Position numbers and translations under genes: made by a program. From assembly GCA_910577055.1 (NCBI GenBank), contig CAJTKX010000002.1, forward strand, positions 306,140 through 370,139: a DNA stretch of 64,000 bases, read 5' to 3'. Positions 1-8,424 of the stretch are shown in pieces. The notes under the pieces were generated by a model. The model was not told the DNA's origin. It ran no database searches and saw only the letters and a list, made by a program, of their open reading frames with translations. Source of the DNA: an uncultured Christensenella sp. GTDB lineage: Bacteria > Bacillota > Clostridia > Christensenellales > Borkfalkiaceae. The stretch's first letter is position 1, and every line of letters begins with the position of its first letter.

Positions 1-1754
1 GTCAGTTCAATGTGTACAGAACGGCAAGCAAGCTTGAAAAAGTACTTGCCCCCGACGGCTTGGTTTATACCGATTTGGGCAACGGCACTTTAAGCATTTC
101 GGGTTACGATAAAACTAAAATTCTTCCCGCCGAGCTTATTCTTCCCGCCGAGTTCGACGGTAAAAAAGTAGTTAAGATAACCTCAAGCGCGTTCAGAGAA
201 TGCGTGGCTTTACAAAGGGTGGTGGTGCCCGAAGGCGTCACTTCGATTGGCGGCTATGCTTTTGATAGTTGCGCAAACATTACTGAAATAGTTTTACCCG
301 AATCGTTGACGGAGATAGAGTATGGTGCTTTCGGCGATTGTACAGCTTTAAAGTCGATTGGATTGCCTAAAAATCTTATAAGCTTAGGCAATCAAGTATT
401 TTATAATTGTCGCAGTCTTGAAAAAGTTGTATTGCCCGACAAAGTTGAAACCTTGGGAAGAGAAATGTTTATGTCTTGCGACAACCTTAAAAGCGTTACG
501 ATTTCCGCAAGCGTAAAAAAGATAGATGAAGGTATTTTCTGCGGAACGGCAGTGGAAAATTTAGTCGTTGACAGCGCAAATCAGTATTATTACGCCGATG
601 GAGGCTGCCTATTAGACAAAGCTACCAAAACTGTTTGGGGCGGTACGGTAGGTTTTAATATTCCCGACGATGCAACCGCAATAGGCGACTATGCATTTTA
701 TTCTTGCACGCATTTTACCGATTTGGTATTGCCCGCAAACATAAAAGAAATCGGCTCATTGGCGTTTGGTAAAAGTTCTATAAGAAATATAGAAATGCTT
801 GGCGTGGAAAAGATTGGCGGCTCTGCTTTTTCAGATTCCGATGTAACCGATATCCGTTTCTCGGATACGCTGACCGCTATAGATTATAACGCATTAACGG
901 GATGCGCTAAGCTTACCTCGTTGAATTTCCCCGCAAGCTTAAAGACCTTAGGCAATAACGTTTTCGAAGGCTGTGTTTCCTTGGAAAGCATAACGGTAGC
1001 CGCCGGCAACACAAATTTCCGCAGCGAAAACAACTGCTTGATAGATAGAAACGGAACCGTTGTCTTGGGCTGTAAAACAAGCGTTATTCCCAACGACGGC
1101 AGAATTTTCAGAATAGGCGAAATGGCGTTTGCAGACTACGAATTTTCACAAATAGTATTGCCATCGTCTTTGGTGGAAATAATGAGTTTTGCTTTTGCAG
1201 ACAGTAATCTTACAAGCATTACAATTCCGGATAATGTAGAGTATATCAATGAGTACGCATTTGAGGGTTGTCAAAAGCTTGAAAGCGTTACGTTATCGCA
1301 AAATCTTAATACAATCGGCGCATATGCGTTTAAGGACTGTGTCGCTCTCAAAAACATAATTATCCCCGAAAACGTTGAAAAAGTGAGCATGGGAGCGTTT
1401 CTCGACTGTGTAAATCTTTCCACAGTCTTATTCAGCGGCAACGGCGCAACTATCGAAGAATCCGCATTTGCCTTCTGTGAAAACCTTACGTCGGTTACTT
1501 TGCCCGAAAATTTAACGGCAATACCCGATACACTGTTCCAATACTGTGCGCAACTTCAAAGCATAACAATACCTTCTACGGTTACCGAAATCGGCAGTCA
1601 AGCGTTTTACGGGTGCTATGCTTTGACGGAAATCAACTTCGACGGTACCGTCGACGAATGGAACGCAATAGTTAAAGGCGACGGTTGGAATTGGGATACC
1701 GGCGAATATACCGTTAACTGCTCGGACGGAAACTTAGTAAAAACAGCTTATTAA
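1..1754 (+). CDS. BspA-like leucine-rich-repeat surface protein, 5' end cut by window
   Basis: The frame is open from base 3 to the stop at 1752-1754, so the true start lies left of the window. The protein is a series of about 23-residue LRR_5 (BspA/TpLRR) repeats of the form 'IGxYAFxxCxxLxxVxLPxxL'. Two stretches near residues 190-215 and 340-365 interrupt the repeats with a 'NCLIDRNGTVVLGC'-type segment. The C-terminus is a cap with 'FDGTVDEWNAI'. Such proteins are usually secreted or cell-wall associated and bind host or bacterial surfaces. No anchor is seen at the C-terminus and the N-terminus is missing. The LRR protein at 62.3-63.1 kb shares the same interrupting segment and C-terminal cap, so the two are paralogues. 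The family call is firm; the ligand is unknown. Confidence 0.88.
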   Translation, partial: QFNVYRTASKLEKVLAPDGLVYTDLGNGTLSISGYDKTKILPAELILPAEFDGKKVVKITSSAFRECVALQRVVVPEGVTSIGGYAFDSCANITEIVLPESLTEIEYGAFGDCTALKSIGLPKNLISLGNQVFYNCRSLEKVVLPDKVETLGREMFMSCDNLKSVTISASVKKIDEGIFCGTAVENLVVDSANQYYYADGGCLLDKATKTVWGGTVGFNIPDDATAIGDYAFYSCTHFTDLVLPANIKEIGSLAFGKSSIRNIEMLGVEKIGGSAFSDSDVTDIRFSDTLTAIDYNALTGCAKLTSLNFPASLKTLGNNVFEGCVSLESITVAAGNTNFRSENNCLIDRNGTVVLGCKTSVIPNDGRIFRIGEMAFADYEFSQIVLPSSLVEIMSFAFADSNLTSITIPDNVEYINEYAFEGCQKLESVTLSQNLNTIGAYAFKDCVALKNIIIPENVEKVSMGAFLDCVNLSTVLFSGNGATIEESAFAFCENLTSVTLPENLTAIPDTLFQYCAQLQSITIPSTVTEIGSQAFYGCYALTEINFDGTVDEWNAIVKGDGWNWDTGEYTVNCSDGNLVKTAY

Positions 1755-1778
1755 TTTAGACCACCATACACCATTATA

Positions 1779-1814
1779 AAAGTCCCGCAGCGCTTTATTG
1801 CGCTACGGGACTTT
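1779..1814. terminator. bidirectional terminator between LRR gene and pnuC
   Basis: Inverted repeat AAAGTCCCGCAGCG / CGCTACGGGACTTT around a short TTTATT loop. It has one mismatch and is flanked by A and T runs. It overlaps the last codons of the convergent pnuC gene. Confidence 0.75.
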
Positions 1815-2514
1815 CACCGTCTTTGTTTTCTGATTGTCTTTTCCGTTTTGTCCAACATATAAACGTATAGCTGTCGTTTATTAAAAATATTCCGAATGAT
1901 ACCACAAGCGGCAGATACCCCAAATTCTCAACGCACGCCAACGACCACAAAACTACAAGAACTATATCGTTAAAAATAAAAGCTATCGCGTAGGCGGGTA
2001 TCCTAAGCGCCATTAAAAACAACGCTACAAAGCTTGTTGCCACCGAAACCGTACTTACAATTAGGTTCGCCGTGTCAAACGCTTGCAATATAAAGTAAAA
2101 CGACGTGGTCACTGCAACGGCAAGGGGTATTAAAACAGCAAGGTATTTCTTTTTGAATTTACCTATTTTAACTTCCGCGCTGCCCTTGTCGGACGGGTGT
2201 TTAAGCCAACTTACAAGCGAAACTATACAGCACGGCAACTGCATACATAGATAAATTATCATTTCTCCGTAATACTTGAAGGTGAACGAAACAAAGGAGT
2301 AAGTCAGGCTGAAAACAAGCATAATCATCAGTCCGAACGCATCGCCTTTTGCTGCGAAAATCAGCGAGGTCACCCCAAGCATGGACGCGGCAAGATTGGC
2401 ATAATCGGTACTGCCCACGGAGAAAAACGAAGCGATTATCGCCGCAAGCGAGCACGTCCAAAGTATCCACTCGAATGTATTTAACGATTTAAACGGATTG
2501 CGTAACTTCTTCAT
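1795..2514 (-). CDS. pnuC: PnuC-family nicotinamide riboside/vitamin transporter
   Basis: The protein is about 239 residues with seven hydrophobic segments. The PnuC-family motif 'NDIVLVVLWSL' lies near residue 195 and the protein ends in a short polar tail. PnuC proteins are facilitators that import nicotinamide riboside; related ones take thiamine or riboflavin, and substrate cannot be told from this sequence alone. I chose the start at 2514 ('MKKLRN') over the upstream in-frame codon at 2541, because a GGAT sits seven bases before it and the extra nine residues are not family-like. A consensus promoter lies about 100 bases upstream, leaving a leader able to form several hairpins, so control in the leader is possible. 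Confidence 0.8.
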   Translation of the reverse strand: MKKLRNPFKSLNTFEWILWTCSLAAIIASFFSVGSTDYANLAASMLGVTSLIFAAKGDAFGLMIMLVFSLTYSFVSFTFKYYGEMIIYLCMQLPCCIVSLVSWLKHPSDKGSAEVKIGKFKKKYLAVLIPLAVAVTTSFYFILQAFDTANLIVSTVSVATSFVALFLMALRIPAYAIAFIFNDIVLVVLWSLACVENLGYLPLVVSFGIFLINDSYTFICWTKRKRQSENKDGESPVAQ

Positions 2515-2617
2515 ATCAAATCCAAAAAAATACACCCGCACGAACGCCTTCTAAGACCTAACGGCGCCGTCGAGTGCATTGCACGGTTACCCGGTGGCAA
2601 CCGTCAATTTTTAATTA
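2515..2617 (-). promoter_or_regulatory. structured 5' leader of pnuC, possible riboswitch
   Basis: About 100 bases between the promoter and pnuC. On the minus strand it can form ACGGTT/AACCGT (2583-2604), GTGC-ATT-GCAC (2574-2584, overlapping the first, so mutually exclusive) and the palindrome ACGGCGCCGT (2561-2570). I do not recognise a known riboswitch class (TPP, FMN, NAD-II or preQ1 consensus). It is recorded only as a structured leader upstream of a vitamin transporter. Confidence 0.35.
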
Positions 2618-2646
2618 ATTATATAAAGTTTAATATGCGTTGTCAA
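2618..2646 (-). promoter_or_regulatory. sigma-A type promoter for pnuC
   Basis: On the minus strand: TTGACA, a 17-base spacer, then TATAAT. Both hexamers are perfect. It points left toward pnuC and is back to back with the promoter at 2670-2698. Confidence 0.85.
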
Positions 2647-2669
2647 GCCTTTTACGGGCAAATCGACTA

Positions 2670-2698
2670 TTGACAACCTCGGATTTCGGTTGTATAAT
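2670..2698 (+). promoter_or_regulatory. sigma-A type promoter for the SGNH lipoprotein gene
   Basis: TTGACA (2670-2675), a 17-base spacer, TATAAT (2693-2698). The transcript would carry a leader of about 75 bases before the AGGAG ribosome site at 2771-2775. Confidence 0.85.
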
Positions 2699-2715
2699 AT
2701 TGACCGACAAAAGTT

Positions 2716-2752
2716 AAGGGGGCGTCCCCTTATGCGTTACGGTGTAACGCAT
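2716..2752 (+). promoter_or_regulatory. two tandem hairpins in the 5' UTR of the SGNH lipoprotein gene
   Basis: Two perfect hairpins lie directly next to each other. AAGGGG-GCGT-CCCCTT is at 2716-2731 and ATGCGTTAC-GGT-GTAACGCAT is at 2732-2752. Neither is followed by a T run, so they look like mRNA-stabilising or regulatory structures rather than a terminator. Confidence 0.55.
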
Positions 2753-2780
2753 ATAAAACTTTAATTGATAAGGAGAAAAA

Positions 2781-4625
2781 ATGATGCTAAACAAAAAATG
2801 GATTGCACTTTTGATGTCTGCCGCAATGGTCGTCCCTTTTGGGTTTGCAGCTTGTAATAACGACGGCGACGGAGAGGGCGGCGACGGAACTAAACCGACG
2901 GGGAATACTCTTACCGCCCCGCAAGTAACTTTGGACGGGAACGTCCTTTCTTGGGCTGCGGTTGAAAACGCCGACAGTTACAGCGTTTATTTGGTTGAAA
3001 ACAACCAAAACAAATTGGTTTCCGAACAAACGGGCTTAACTTACAATATCCCCAAAACCGACGTAGGCGAATACAATTATTACGTTGTCGCGCAAAACTC
3101 TACGCTTAACATCAAAAGCGGTAGGTCTATAACCGTTACCTATACTATTGCGCCCGATACTTCGACGTTATTGTCGGGCAACATTTATCTTGTAGGCGAC
3201 TCAACGGTATGCGCGTTCAGCGATAATTACTATTTGCCCCGTTACGGCTACGGTACGCAGCTTTATAACTATATCAACTGCGAGCCTACGCAAATCAAAA
3301 ACCTTGCCCTTTCGGGAAGAAGCTCCAAAAGCTATTTAACCGAGGGCAATTATGCCACCTTAAAAAACAGCATAAAGGCGGGGGACTATCTTATAATAGG
3401 CTTCGGACACAACGACGAGAAGAATGACGACGCGGAACGTTATACCAGCCCCACGGGCGATAAACAAACGGAAGGCTCGTTTCAAAAAGTTTTGTACGAT
3501 AATTATGTGAAACTTGCTAAAGATAAAGGCGCAACGCCTATTCTCTGTACGCCCGTAGTAAGATACGATTCAACGGGCGCTTACACCGGTTCCGTCGTGC
3601 ATGTCACCTCTAACGGCGACTATGTCCAAGCGATAAAGAATCTCGGTGAAGACACCGACACTACGGTTATCGATTTAACCGCGATAACCAAAGATTTATA
3701 CAAGCAAGATAACGAAAAAGCTCAATATTATCACGCTTTTACAACCTATAAAGGCGAAAAACCCGACGAAACCCCCAATGGCAGAGATAATACTCACTTG
3801 AATAAGTACGGCGCAAAAACCGTAGCTTTCTATTTGACGCAAAGATTGCTTTCATCTGATTGCACGCTTAAAAACAGTATAAAAACCAATTCCATTGCGC
3901 CTAATTTCGATATCGATTATCCCGCGGCTATAAAAGATGATTACGTGCGCCCCGAATATGATTCATTCAATCCTACAACGACGACGGCAAGAAAATTGAC
4001 GACGATAATGACAAATGATACTTCCGCGGATTGGTACGCTACGGCTATGGGTGATATAACCAATGCGAACAGTTTTACGATTTCTGAAAGCGAAAGTACT
4101 TTTACCGTAGGGAACACGGACGGCAAGGGTAAATTTGCCTCCGGCGGTGACGGATTTGCTGCGGCGTTTATTCAAATAGACGCAAGTAAAAACTTTACGG
4201 CAAGCGCAACGGTAAAAGTTAAATCTGTTTCGGGCGAAGCAAGCAATCAGTCGGGCTTCGGTATGATGCTCCGTGACGATATTCTTGTTAACACGGTTCA
4301 ATCGAGTTTAACAAGCAACTTCGTTGCAGCAGGCATTTTGAACACAAAGGGCGCTATCTTCTCGCGAGAAAACGGCACTCTCAGCGGTGCGGCAAACACT
4401 ATTTCGACGGCGGTTGCGGCAAACGATACTTATCAACTCGAAATAGTTAGATTGGGGCAAGCGGTAACTGTTAAAGTTAATTCATATACGAAGACGTATA
4501 CTGATTTCGACTTTGTTGCGGTAGATAACGGATATATGTATTTATGCTTGTTCGCAAATAGAAATATTACGGCTGAATTTACAAACGTACAGTTTGAAAT
4601 TACCGGCGACGCGCAAGGCGCATAA
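2781..4625 (+). CDS. lipoprotein with fibronectin-III-like and SGNH (CE12-like) esterase domains
   Basis: The N-terminus is a lipoprotein signal (KK, hydrophobic stretch, lipobox GFAAC, Cys at about residue 25), followed by an acidic Gly/Asp linker. Residues 45-120 look like a fibronectin type III fold. Residues 130-360 form an SGNH hydrolase: block I 'GDSTVCAF', block II 'NLALSGRSS', block III 'GFGHND', block V 'DNTHLN'. This pattern matches rhamnogalacturonan/pectin acetylesterases of family CE12, enzymes that remove acetyl groups from plant polysaccharide. The last 220 residues are a beta-rich domain, possibly carbohydrate-binding. AGGAG five bases before the ATG supports the start. Likely role: surface deacetylation of dietary pectin. 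The substrate is inferred from the family. Confidence 0.82.
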   Translation: MMLNKKWIALLMSAAMVVPFGFAACNNDGDGEGGDGTKPTGNTLTAPQVTLDGNVLSWAAVENADSYSVYLVENNQNKLVSEQTGLTYNIPKTDVGEYNYYVVAQNSTLNIKSGRSITVTYTIAPDTSTLLSGNIYLVGDSTVCAFSDNYYLPRYGYGTQLYNYINCEPTQIKNLALSGRSSKSYLTEGNYATLKNSIKAGDYLIIGFGHNDEKNDDAERYTSPTGDKQTEGSFQKVLYDNYVKLAKDKGATPILCTPVVRYDSTGAYTGSVVHVTSNGDYVQAIKNLGEDTDTTVIDLTAITKDLYKQDNEKAQYYHAFTTYKGEKPDETPNGRDNTHLNKYGAKTVAFYLTQRLLSSDCTLKNSIKTNSIAPNFDIDYPAAIKDDYVRPEYDSFNPTTTTARKLTTIMTNDTSADWYATAMGDITNANSFTISESESTFTVGNTDGKGKFASGGDGFAAAFIQIDASKNFTASATVKVKSVSGEASNQSGFGMMLRDDILVNTVQSSLTSNFVAAGILNTKGAIFSRENGTLSGAANTISTAVAANDTYQLEIVRLGQAVTVKVNSYTKTYTDFDFVAVDNGYMYLCLFANRNITAEFTNVQFEITGDAQGA

Positions 4626-4641
4626 ATTATCTTAACGAGTA

Positions 4642-4672
4642 AAGGCGGGGGCTTTTCAAAGCTCCCGCCTTA
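4642..4672 (+). terminator. intrinsic terminator after SGNH lipoprotein gene
   Basis: Stem AAGGCGGGGGCTTT with AAAGCTCCCGCCTT and a 2-base loop, followed by an A/T-rich run. It sits 17 bases after the stop codon. Confidence 0.75.
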
Positions 4673-4707
4673 AATTTTAAAAAAAACAAAATCGCAATAA
4701 AAAAAGC

Positions 4708-4736
4708 TTGTCATTTTTTCAAGATAAATATATAAT
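4708..4736 (+). promoter_or_regulatory. promoter of tRNA-Gln
   Basis: TTGTCA (4708-4713), a 17-base spacer, TATAAT (4731-4736). It lies 21 bases before the tRNA. Confidence 0.8.
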
Positions 4737-4757
4737 AATTAAGCAAACGCATATTAT

Positions 4758-4832
4758 TGGGGCGTCGCCAAGCGGTAAGGCAACGGACTCTGACTCCGTC
4801 ATTCGGGTGTTCGAATCACTTCGCCCCAGCCA
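4758..4832 (+). tRNA. tRNA-Gln (anticodon CTG), integration site of the island
   Basis: A cloverleaf can be drawn. The acceptor is TGGGGCG with CGCCCCA (4758-4764 and 4822-4828). The D arm starts GCCAAGCGG. The anticodon stem ACGGA/TCCGT encloses the loop CTCTGAC, giving anticodon CTG. The T arm is GGGTG TTCGAAT CACTT, with two G-T pairs. The discriminator base is G and CCA is encoded. The last 45 bases are repeated exactly at 27359-27403, so the tRNA 3' end is the attachment site and the tRNA stays intact after integration. Confidence 0.95.
4788..4832 (+). repeat. attL: 45-bp direct repeat inside tRNA-Gln
   Basis: Identical over 45 bases to 27359-27403. It covers the anticodon loop, variable region, T arm and acceptor 3' strand including CCA. 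Bases on both sides of the repeat differ between copies, which fixes its limits. Confidence 0.93.
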
Positions 4833-4835
4833 TCG

Positions 4836-4882
4836 ACACTATATATTGTAGGTTCTAAAAACAAGAACACAATATATAGTGT
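4836..4882 (+). repeat. 14-bp inverted repeat next to attL (terminator and/or integrase arm site)
   Basis: ACACTATATATTGT (4836-4849) and its exact complement ACAATATATAGTGT (4869-4882), followed by a T-rich run. It can terminate tRNA-Gln transcription. The core 13-mer CACTATATATTGT also occurs next to attR at 27325-27337, so it may be an integrase or accessory-protein binding site. Confidence 0.7.
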
Positions 4883-4948
4883 TTTATTTTTTGTCCGAGT
4901 TTTGGCTGAGCCTCAAAAATGCCCGATTTTAGGTCATTTTTACCCCGA

Positions 4949-4967
4949 TTTGGGAGTTATTTGGGAA
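4949..4967 (+). repeat. paired TTTGGGA motifs near attL, candidate integrase arm sites
   Basis: TTTGGGAG (4949-4956) and TTTGGGAA (4960-4967) lie 11 bases apart in the same orientation. The same octamer TTTGGGAG occurs twice near attR, at 27259-27266 and 27284-27291. Short direct repeats flanking both ends are typical of arm-type sites of tyrosine integrases. Confidence 0.5.
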
Positions 4968-4979
4968 TTGTCAGTGGAT

Positions 4980-6227
4980 TTATGTATTTAAATCAAACTG
5001 CAAGTAATCAACTTTTTGAGCTTCCTTTAAGTGAAATTCATCTGAATAATGCGTATATACGGTTGTCGTTATCGTTCCTGTCAATGAATGCCCTGCCCAA
5101 ATGCTTACAACTTCGCCCGTAACGCCGCTCTCTTTGCACCTGCTGATAAACGTATGCCTTAATTCGTGTGAGTGATGATTTGGGAATAACCGCTTCATAG
5201 TCGTTTGCAAAGTGTTCAGATTTACGTTCTTTGCCTTTTTAAAGTCGATATACGGCAACATTCGCTTCATCATAGGTGTAAACGGTATTTTACGTTTGAC
5301 AACGTTTTTCCCCATACGCTCTTTGCTTGTTTCGCATTCAAGCCACGTTCCGTCAATGATTTTCAGGCTTTCAAGCTCGCTTCGCCTTAGTCCAGCGTAC
5401 AAAAGCACAAGAAATGCGTGAGAAGTATCTTTTTTGAGATTTGCAAGGCAATGATTGACCAGCTTTTTTTCTTCTTCATAAGTGAACACCGTTCCGCTCT
5501 TGCTTTGGTAGTTGGGTACAACAACCTTTTTCATAGGTGAAGAAATGTTGTAATCGTCCGCAATCATATCAAAGATACATCTGAGTATCAAGAACAGCTT
5601 GTGCGCTGTTCTTAATGTGCCTTTATCAACAAAAGTCAACAGGAAGTTCTGTAACGTGCTTCTGTCAATCTCAGTTGCACCCATTTCACCTAATGTGGGA
5701 AGAATGTCGTGATTTAACAATCGTACGTATTCGTTATAAGTCGATTGCTTTGTCGTAACTCTTTTAATGTTGAGCCATTCTTCGGCATACTCGCCAAACG
5801 TCTTTTCGTTTTGATTGCGTTTCTTGCGCTTCGGGCTTCCGTCATAGTTATTCAGTTTTTCAATGAATTTCTGTTTGAGTTTAGTTAAATCTTTGGACGA
5901 AACTTCAATATCAATTCCCTGTCTGTGGAATCTTGCTTCGTACACACCGTCTTTTCTTAAACGGTAGTGAACAATCATATCATTCGTCGCAAAAACGTTT
6001 CTGTAATTAGTCGGCATCTGTAAAATCTCCTTTTTTGAAAATTTCAGCACACCCCGACGATTTTCAACTTTACTCTTTTTTGTTTGACTGTCAGCTATAA
6101 CAAGTTCGTTCAACTTGTCAATGGTAATGGTGTTAGCCGCCATTTCAAGCATCAAGCGCTTTTGTTCGTCTGAACAATCTACATTTGTAATAAAATTAAG
6201 TACTTCGATTAGTTTGTCTTGGGTCAT
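4980..6227 (-). CDS. tyrosine-type site-specific integrase of the island
   Basis: The protein is about 415 residues. The N-terminal half has an AP2-like/SAM-like core-binding region ('TFGEYAEEWLNIKRV'). The C-terminal catalytic domain shows the Arg in 'YAGLRRSELESLK', the 'HELRHTF' H-x-x-R box, 'WAGHSL' and the nucleophile region 'TTTVYTHYS'. I place the start at 6227 ('MTQDKL'), because AAGGAGG lies five bases upstream; the longer in-frame ATG at 6266 has no such site. It lies next to attL and should catalyse integration into and excision from the tRNA-Gln 3' end. It is the last gene of a leftward gene set with the relaxase. Confidence 0.93.
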   Translation of the reverse strand: MTQDKLIEVLNFITNVDCSDEQKRLMLEMAANTITIDKLNELVIADSQTKKSKVENRRGVLKFSKKEILQMPTNYRNVFATNDMIVHYRLRKDGVYEARFHRQGIDIEVSSKDLTKLKQKFIEKLNNYDGSPKRKKRNQNEKTFGEYAEEWLNIKRVTTKQSTYNEYVRLLNHDILPTLGEMGATEIDRSTLQNFLLTFVDKGTLRTAHKLFLILRCIFDMIADDYNISSPMKKVVVPNYQSKSGTVFTYEEEKKLVNHCLANLKKDTSHAFLVLLYAGLRRSELESLKIIDGTWLECETSKERMGKNVVKRKIPFTPMMKRMLPYIDFKKAKNVNLNTLQTTMKRLFPNHHSHELRHTFISRCKESGVTGEVVSIWAGHSLTGTITTTVYTHYSDEFHLKEAQKVDYLQFDLNT

Positions 6228-6300
6228 TGTCCTCCTTATATTCAATTGTGCGTAAAATGCTACCACAATTCTTTGTAAATTGCAAGTGATTCATTAAAAT

Positions 6301-7278
6301 TTATTTACTCCAACCGCTATTATTTTTACGGACGGGAGTATGGTTTATGCCGGCTTTCTTATCGCGCGATTTTTTAAGCAACTCGTCAAACTCGTCGGGA
6401 TAGGCAGACATCATATCTACAACGACCTTATACGCCGTTTCTTTTCTGCTGTCTGCCTTTTTAGCTTCCTGCAACTGTTTGAACAGGTCTGACTGGTCGC
6501 GCCCCCTAATTTTAATTTCCTGTTCCTGCATAGCGGTCTTAGTACGTAAAGCGGTAATCTCTTTTTCGACGTCCTTTTTCTTTTTGGGAATAGGCTTGTC
6601 CGTTGCTTGCTCAACCGCTTGCGTAAGTTCTGTAAGTTCGGCTTGCTTGCGCTCTGTCTGTTCGTCAATTTCCGCACCGCGCCGTTTGGCGTCTTCAACA
6701 ATCTTTTTTGCCTTGTATTCTGCCGTATCAATATGTACCGCCTGACTGTTTGGCTTGCCTCTGTCAAGACCGTATTTTTCCCCGACTTTCTTCCAGACTT
6801 CCGTCTGCAACTGAGAAAGCTTTCTGTTGCATAACTCTTTTGCGCACAGCCGACCTTCCGTTATGGGAATAAAATTCAGATGCATGTGCGGCGTTGTTTC
6901 GTCCATATGAACGACAGCCGAAACAATATTATCTTCGCCGTACTTATCTGCAAAGAACTTTGCATAGTCAATAAAGAATTGCCGCTGTTCACAAAGTGTT
7001 TTGCCCTCAAAGAATTCGGAGCTTGCGCCGAGAACGCAACTGCAAATATAAACGGCGTCCTTCCGTATCTTTCTGTTAGTTTGAAGAGTGGCAAGTTCCT
7101 TGTTGATTTTGTCCCAATAATTCGTTTCGGGCTTAACTACATGATAGTTCAGATTGGTTCTTTCGTGGTCGATGTTCTTGTTGTCGCCGACATAGGTTTC
7201 GTCTCGTTCGTTTTCCTTTTCGATGTCGGCAACATCGTTCTTGTGAAATTTCTTTAAATTACAAATAATATAAATAAT
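6301..7278 (-). CDS. MobV/Pre-type relaxase with non-canonical start codon
   Basis: Translating the minus strand gives an uninterrupted frame starting near 'NLKKFHKNDVADIEKENER', the usual N-terminus of MobV relaxases. The catalytic metal-binding motif 'HMDETTPHMHLNF' lies near residue 125, and the C-terminal half is a coiled coil. MobV proteins nick oriT and attach covalently to DNA for mobilization. Although the frame is complete, it holds no ATG, GTG or TTG before 'MDETTP'. A strong GGAGG (7282-7286) lies just before ATT codons at 7278 and 7275, so initiation at ATT is my best reading. The alternative is an ATG at 7289 with a -1 slip on AAAAA. Identity is certain; the start is not. Confidence 0.85.
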   Translation of the reverse strand: MIYIICNLKKFHKNDVADIEKENERDETYVGDNKNIDHERTNLNYHVVKPETNYWDKINKELATLQTNRKIRKDAVYICSCVLGASSEFFEGKTLCEQRQFFIDYAKFFADKYGEDNIVSAVVHMDETTPHMHLNFIPITEGRLCAKELCNRKLSQLQTEVWKKVGEKYGLDRGKPNSQAVHIDTAEYKAKKIVEDAKRRGAEIDEQTERKQAELTELTQAVEQATDKPIPKKKKDVEKEITALRTKTAMQEQEIKIRGRDQSDLFKQLQEAKKADSRKETAYKVVVDMMSAYPDEFDELLKKSRDKKAGINHTPVRKNNSGWSK

Positions 7279-7494
7279 TTTTCCTCCATAAATTATAGAT
7301 TTTATTTTAGCTAACTTTCTGCGAAAGTGTAGCTCACTACACTTTTTTCAAAAGTTCCGTTCGCCCTGCGGGATGAGTTTCGCGTTCTCCAAACAGCACA
7401 GTGCGCTGTTTGGGCGAAACGAAATGAGTGAGCGCACGTCCGCGCGAGCGATGACCGAGAACGGCGTTCTCCTTGCGCCGTTCGAGAATCGGTA
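7279..7494. other. hairpin-rich intergenic region, candidate oriT
   Basis: Upstream of the relaxase, where MobV origins of transfer usually lie. It contains the inverted repeat AGTGTAG-CTCA-CTACACT followed by TTTTTT (7326-7348), AAACAGC/GCTGTTT (about 7394-7414), and GAACGGCG/CGCCGTTC (about 7460-7484). Its position and stacked hairpins suggest oriT; no nick site was identified. The 65-residue frame across it is Arg-rich and not protein-like. Confidence 0.45.
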
Positions 7495-8160
7495 TTAATT
7501 CGGTGCAACTTCGGCGTTACAATGTTCCTTGAATTTTAAAACTACCGAATACATATTTTGCCCTTGAAGCTCTGACTGTTTGTCTTTAATGTAAGCGTAA
7601 AGTTCGTTAAGATTTACGCCTTCCAATACCGAGTTCTCCGCCCGTAAATAACCAGTTATATACGGAAAATCCGTACGGATTTTATCAAGAGTAACAGGCT
7701 CGTTTGTCGGCTTTTTATTGTTCTTTTTTGCCCTTTCGGATTGCGATTTGCTTTTTGAAAGCGGTATCTTAATTGCCGAAAAATAGCTTTTAACTGACTT
7801 CGTTTCTTCTGCGGTAACAAGACTTCCGCCGAACATATAGTCGCAGATTTGCTTTATTAAAATACCTGCGTCGGCGTCTTTCAGACAGAAGAAAATGTTT
7901 GCGTAAATTGAACGGAAAGCAAAGCGACGCTCATTGCTTGTTGGCGAATGATTGCCCGAAAGTTCACGTTCTTTATCGGCTTTCAAATCGTCCGAGAGTA
8001 GTAATAACATACTCGTAATTTTGTCGGTTGCAAGCTCGTCAAAATCCTTGTCGCGGAACATAAATTCAAGCAGCTTTTTAAGATATTGTCCTGCTTCGGT
8101 GTGGGTTAAGTTGCTGATGTTGTCCATATAGGACTTGTAAAAGTTGAATTGTTTAATCAA
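7495..8160 (-). CDS. DUF6291-like mobile-element protein, possible replication function
   Basis: A 221-residue soluble protein beginning 'MIKQFNFYKSYMDNISNLT'. This resembles DUF6291 proteins common on phages and integrative elements, whose N-terminus reads FYKSYYD and which often sit by replication genes. Two repeats of the same kind of helical unit are visible (residues 1-70 and 75-135), followed by a Lys/Ser-rich linker and a C-terminal 'TDFPYITGYL...' segment. The start is a TTG at 8160 with GGAGG seven bases upstream. It lies before the relaxase in the leftward mobility module. I infer a role in element maintenance; no catalytic motif is seen. Confidence 0.6.
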   Translation of the reverse strand: MIKQFNFYKSYMDNISNLTHTEAGQYLKKLLEFMFRDKDFDELATDKITSMLLLLSDDLKADKERELSGNHSPTSNERRFAFRSIYANIFFCLKDADAGILIKQICDYMFGGSLVTAEETKSVKSYFSAIKIPLSKSKSQSERAKKNNKKPTNEPVTLDKIRTDFPYITGYLRAENSVLEGVNLNELYAYIKDKQSELQGQNMYSVVLKFKEHCNAEVAPN

Positions 8161-8424
8161 ATAATTTCCTCCGATAATTTTTATTTTTCCGCTTGTTTAC
8201 CGACTTGCGGCATAAGTCTTTCTAATTGTTTGTTAGCTTGTATCCATATTAACCTCCAATAAAATTTATATCTTTGTCCACACAAAACGGCAGTGCGATA
8301 GCCGAAAAAAAGGTACAAAAAAGCCGCTGATACGCTCAACGTAATCACCGACTCAACCGTGTTTAGCAACTACAAATTGCTCTATGGTGGTTAGCCATTC
8401 TATGAAATTTTTTGTACGCTGAAA

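Noticed and set aside
7311-7508. 65-residue frame over the candidate oriT
   Set aside because: Arg/Ser-rich composition typical of translated inverted repeats; overlaps the hairpins and the next gene.
8181-8369. 62-residue hydrophobic frame upstream of the DUF6291-like gene
   Set aside because: TTG start without ribosome site and no recognisable family; it lies in the hairpin-rich leader.
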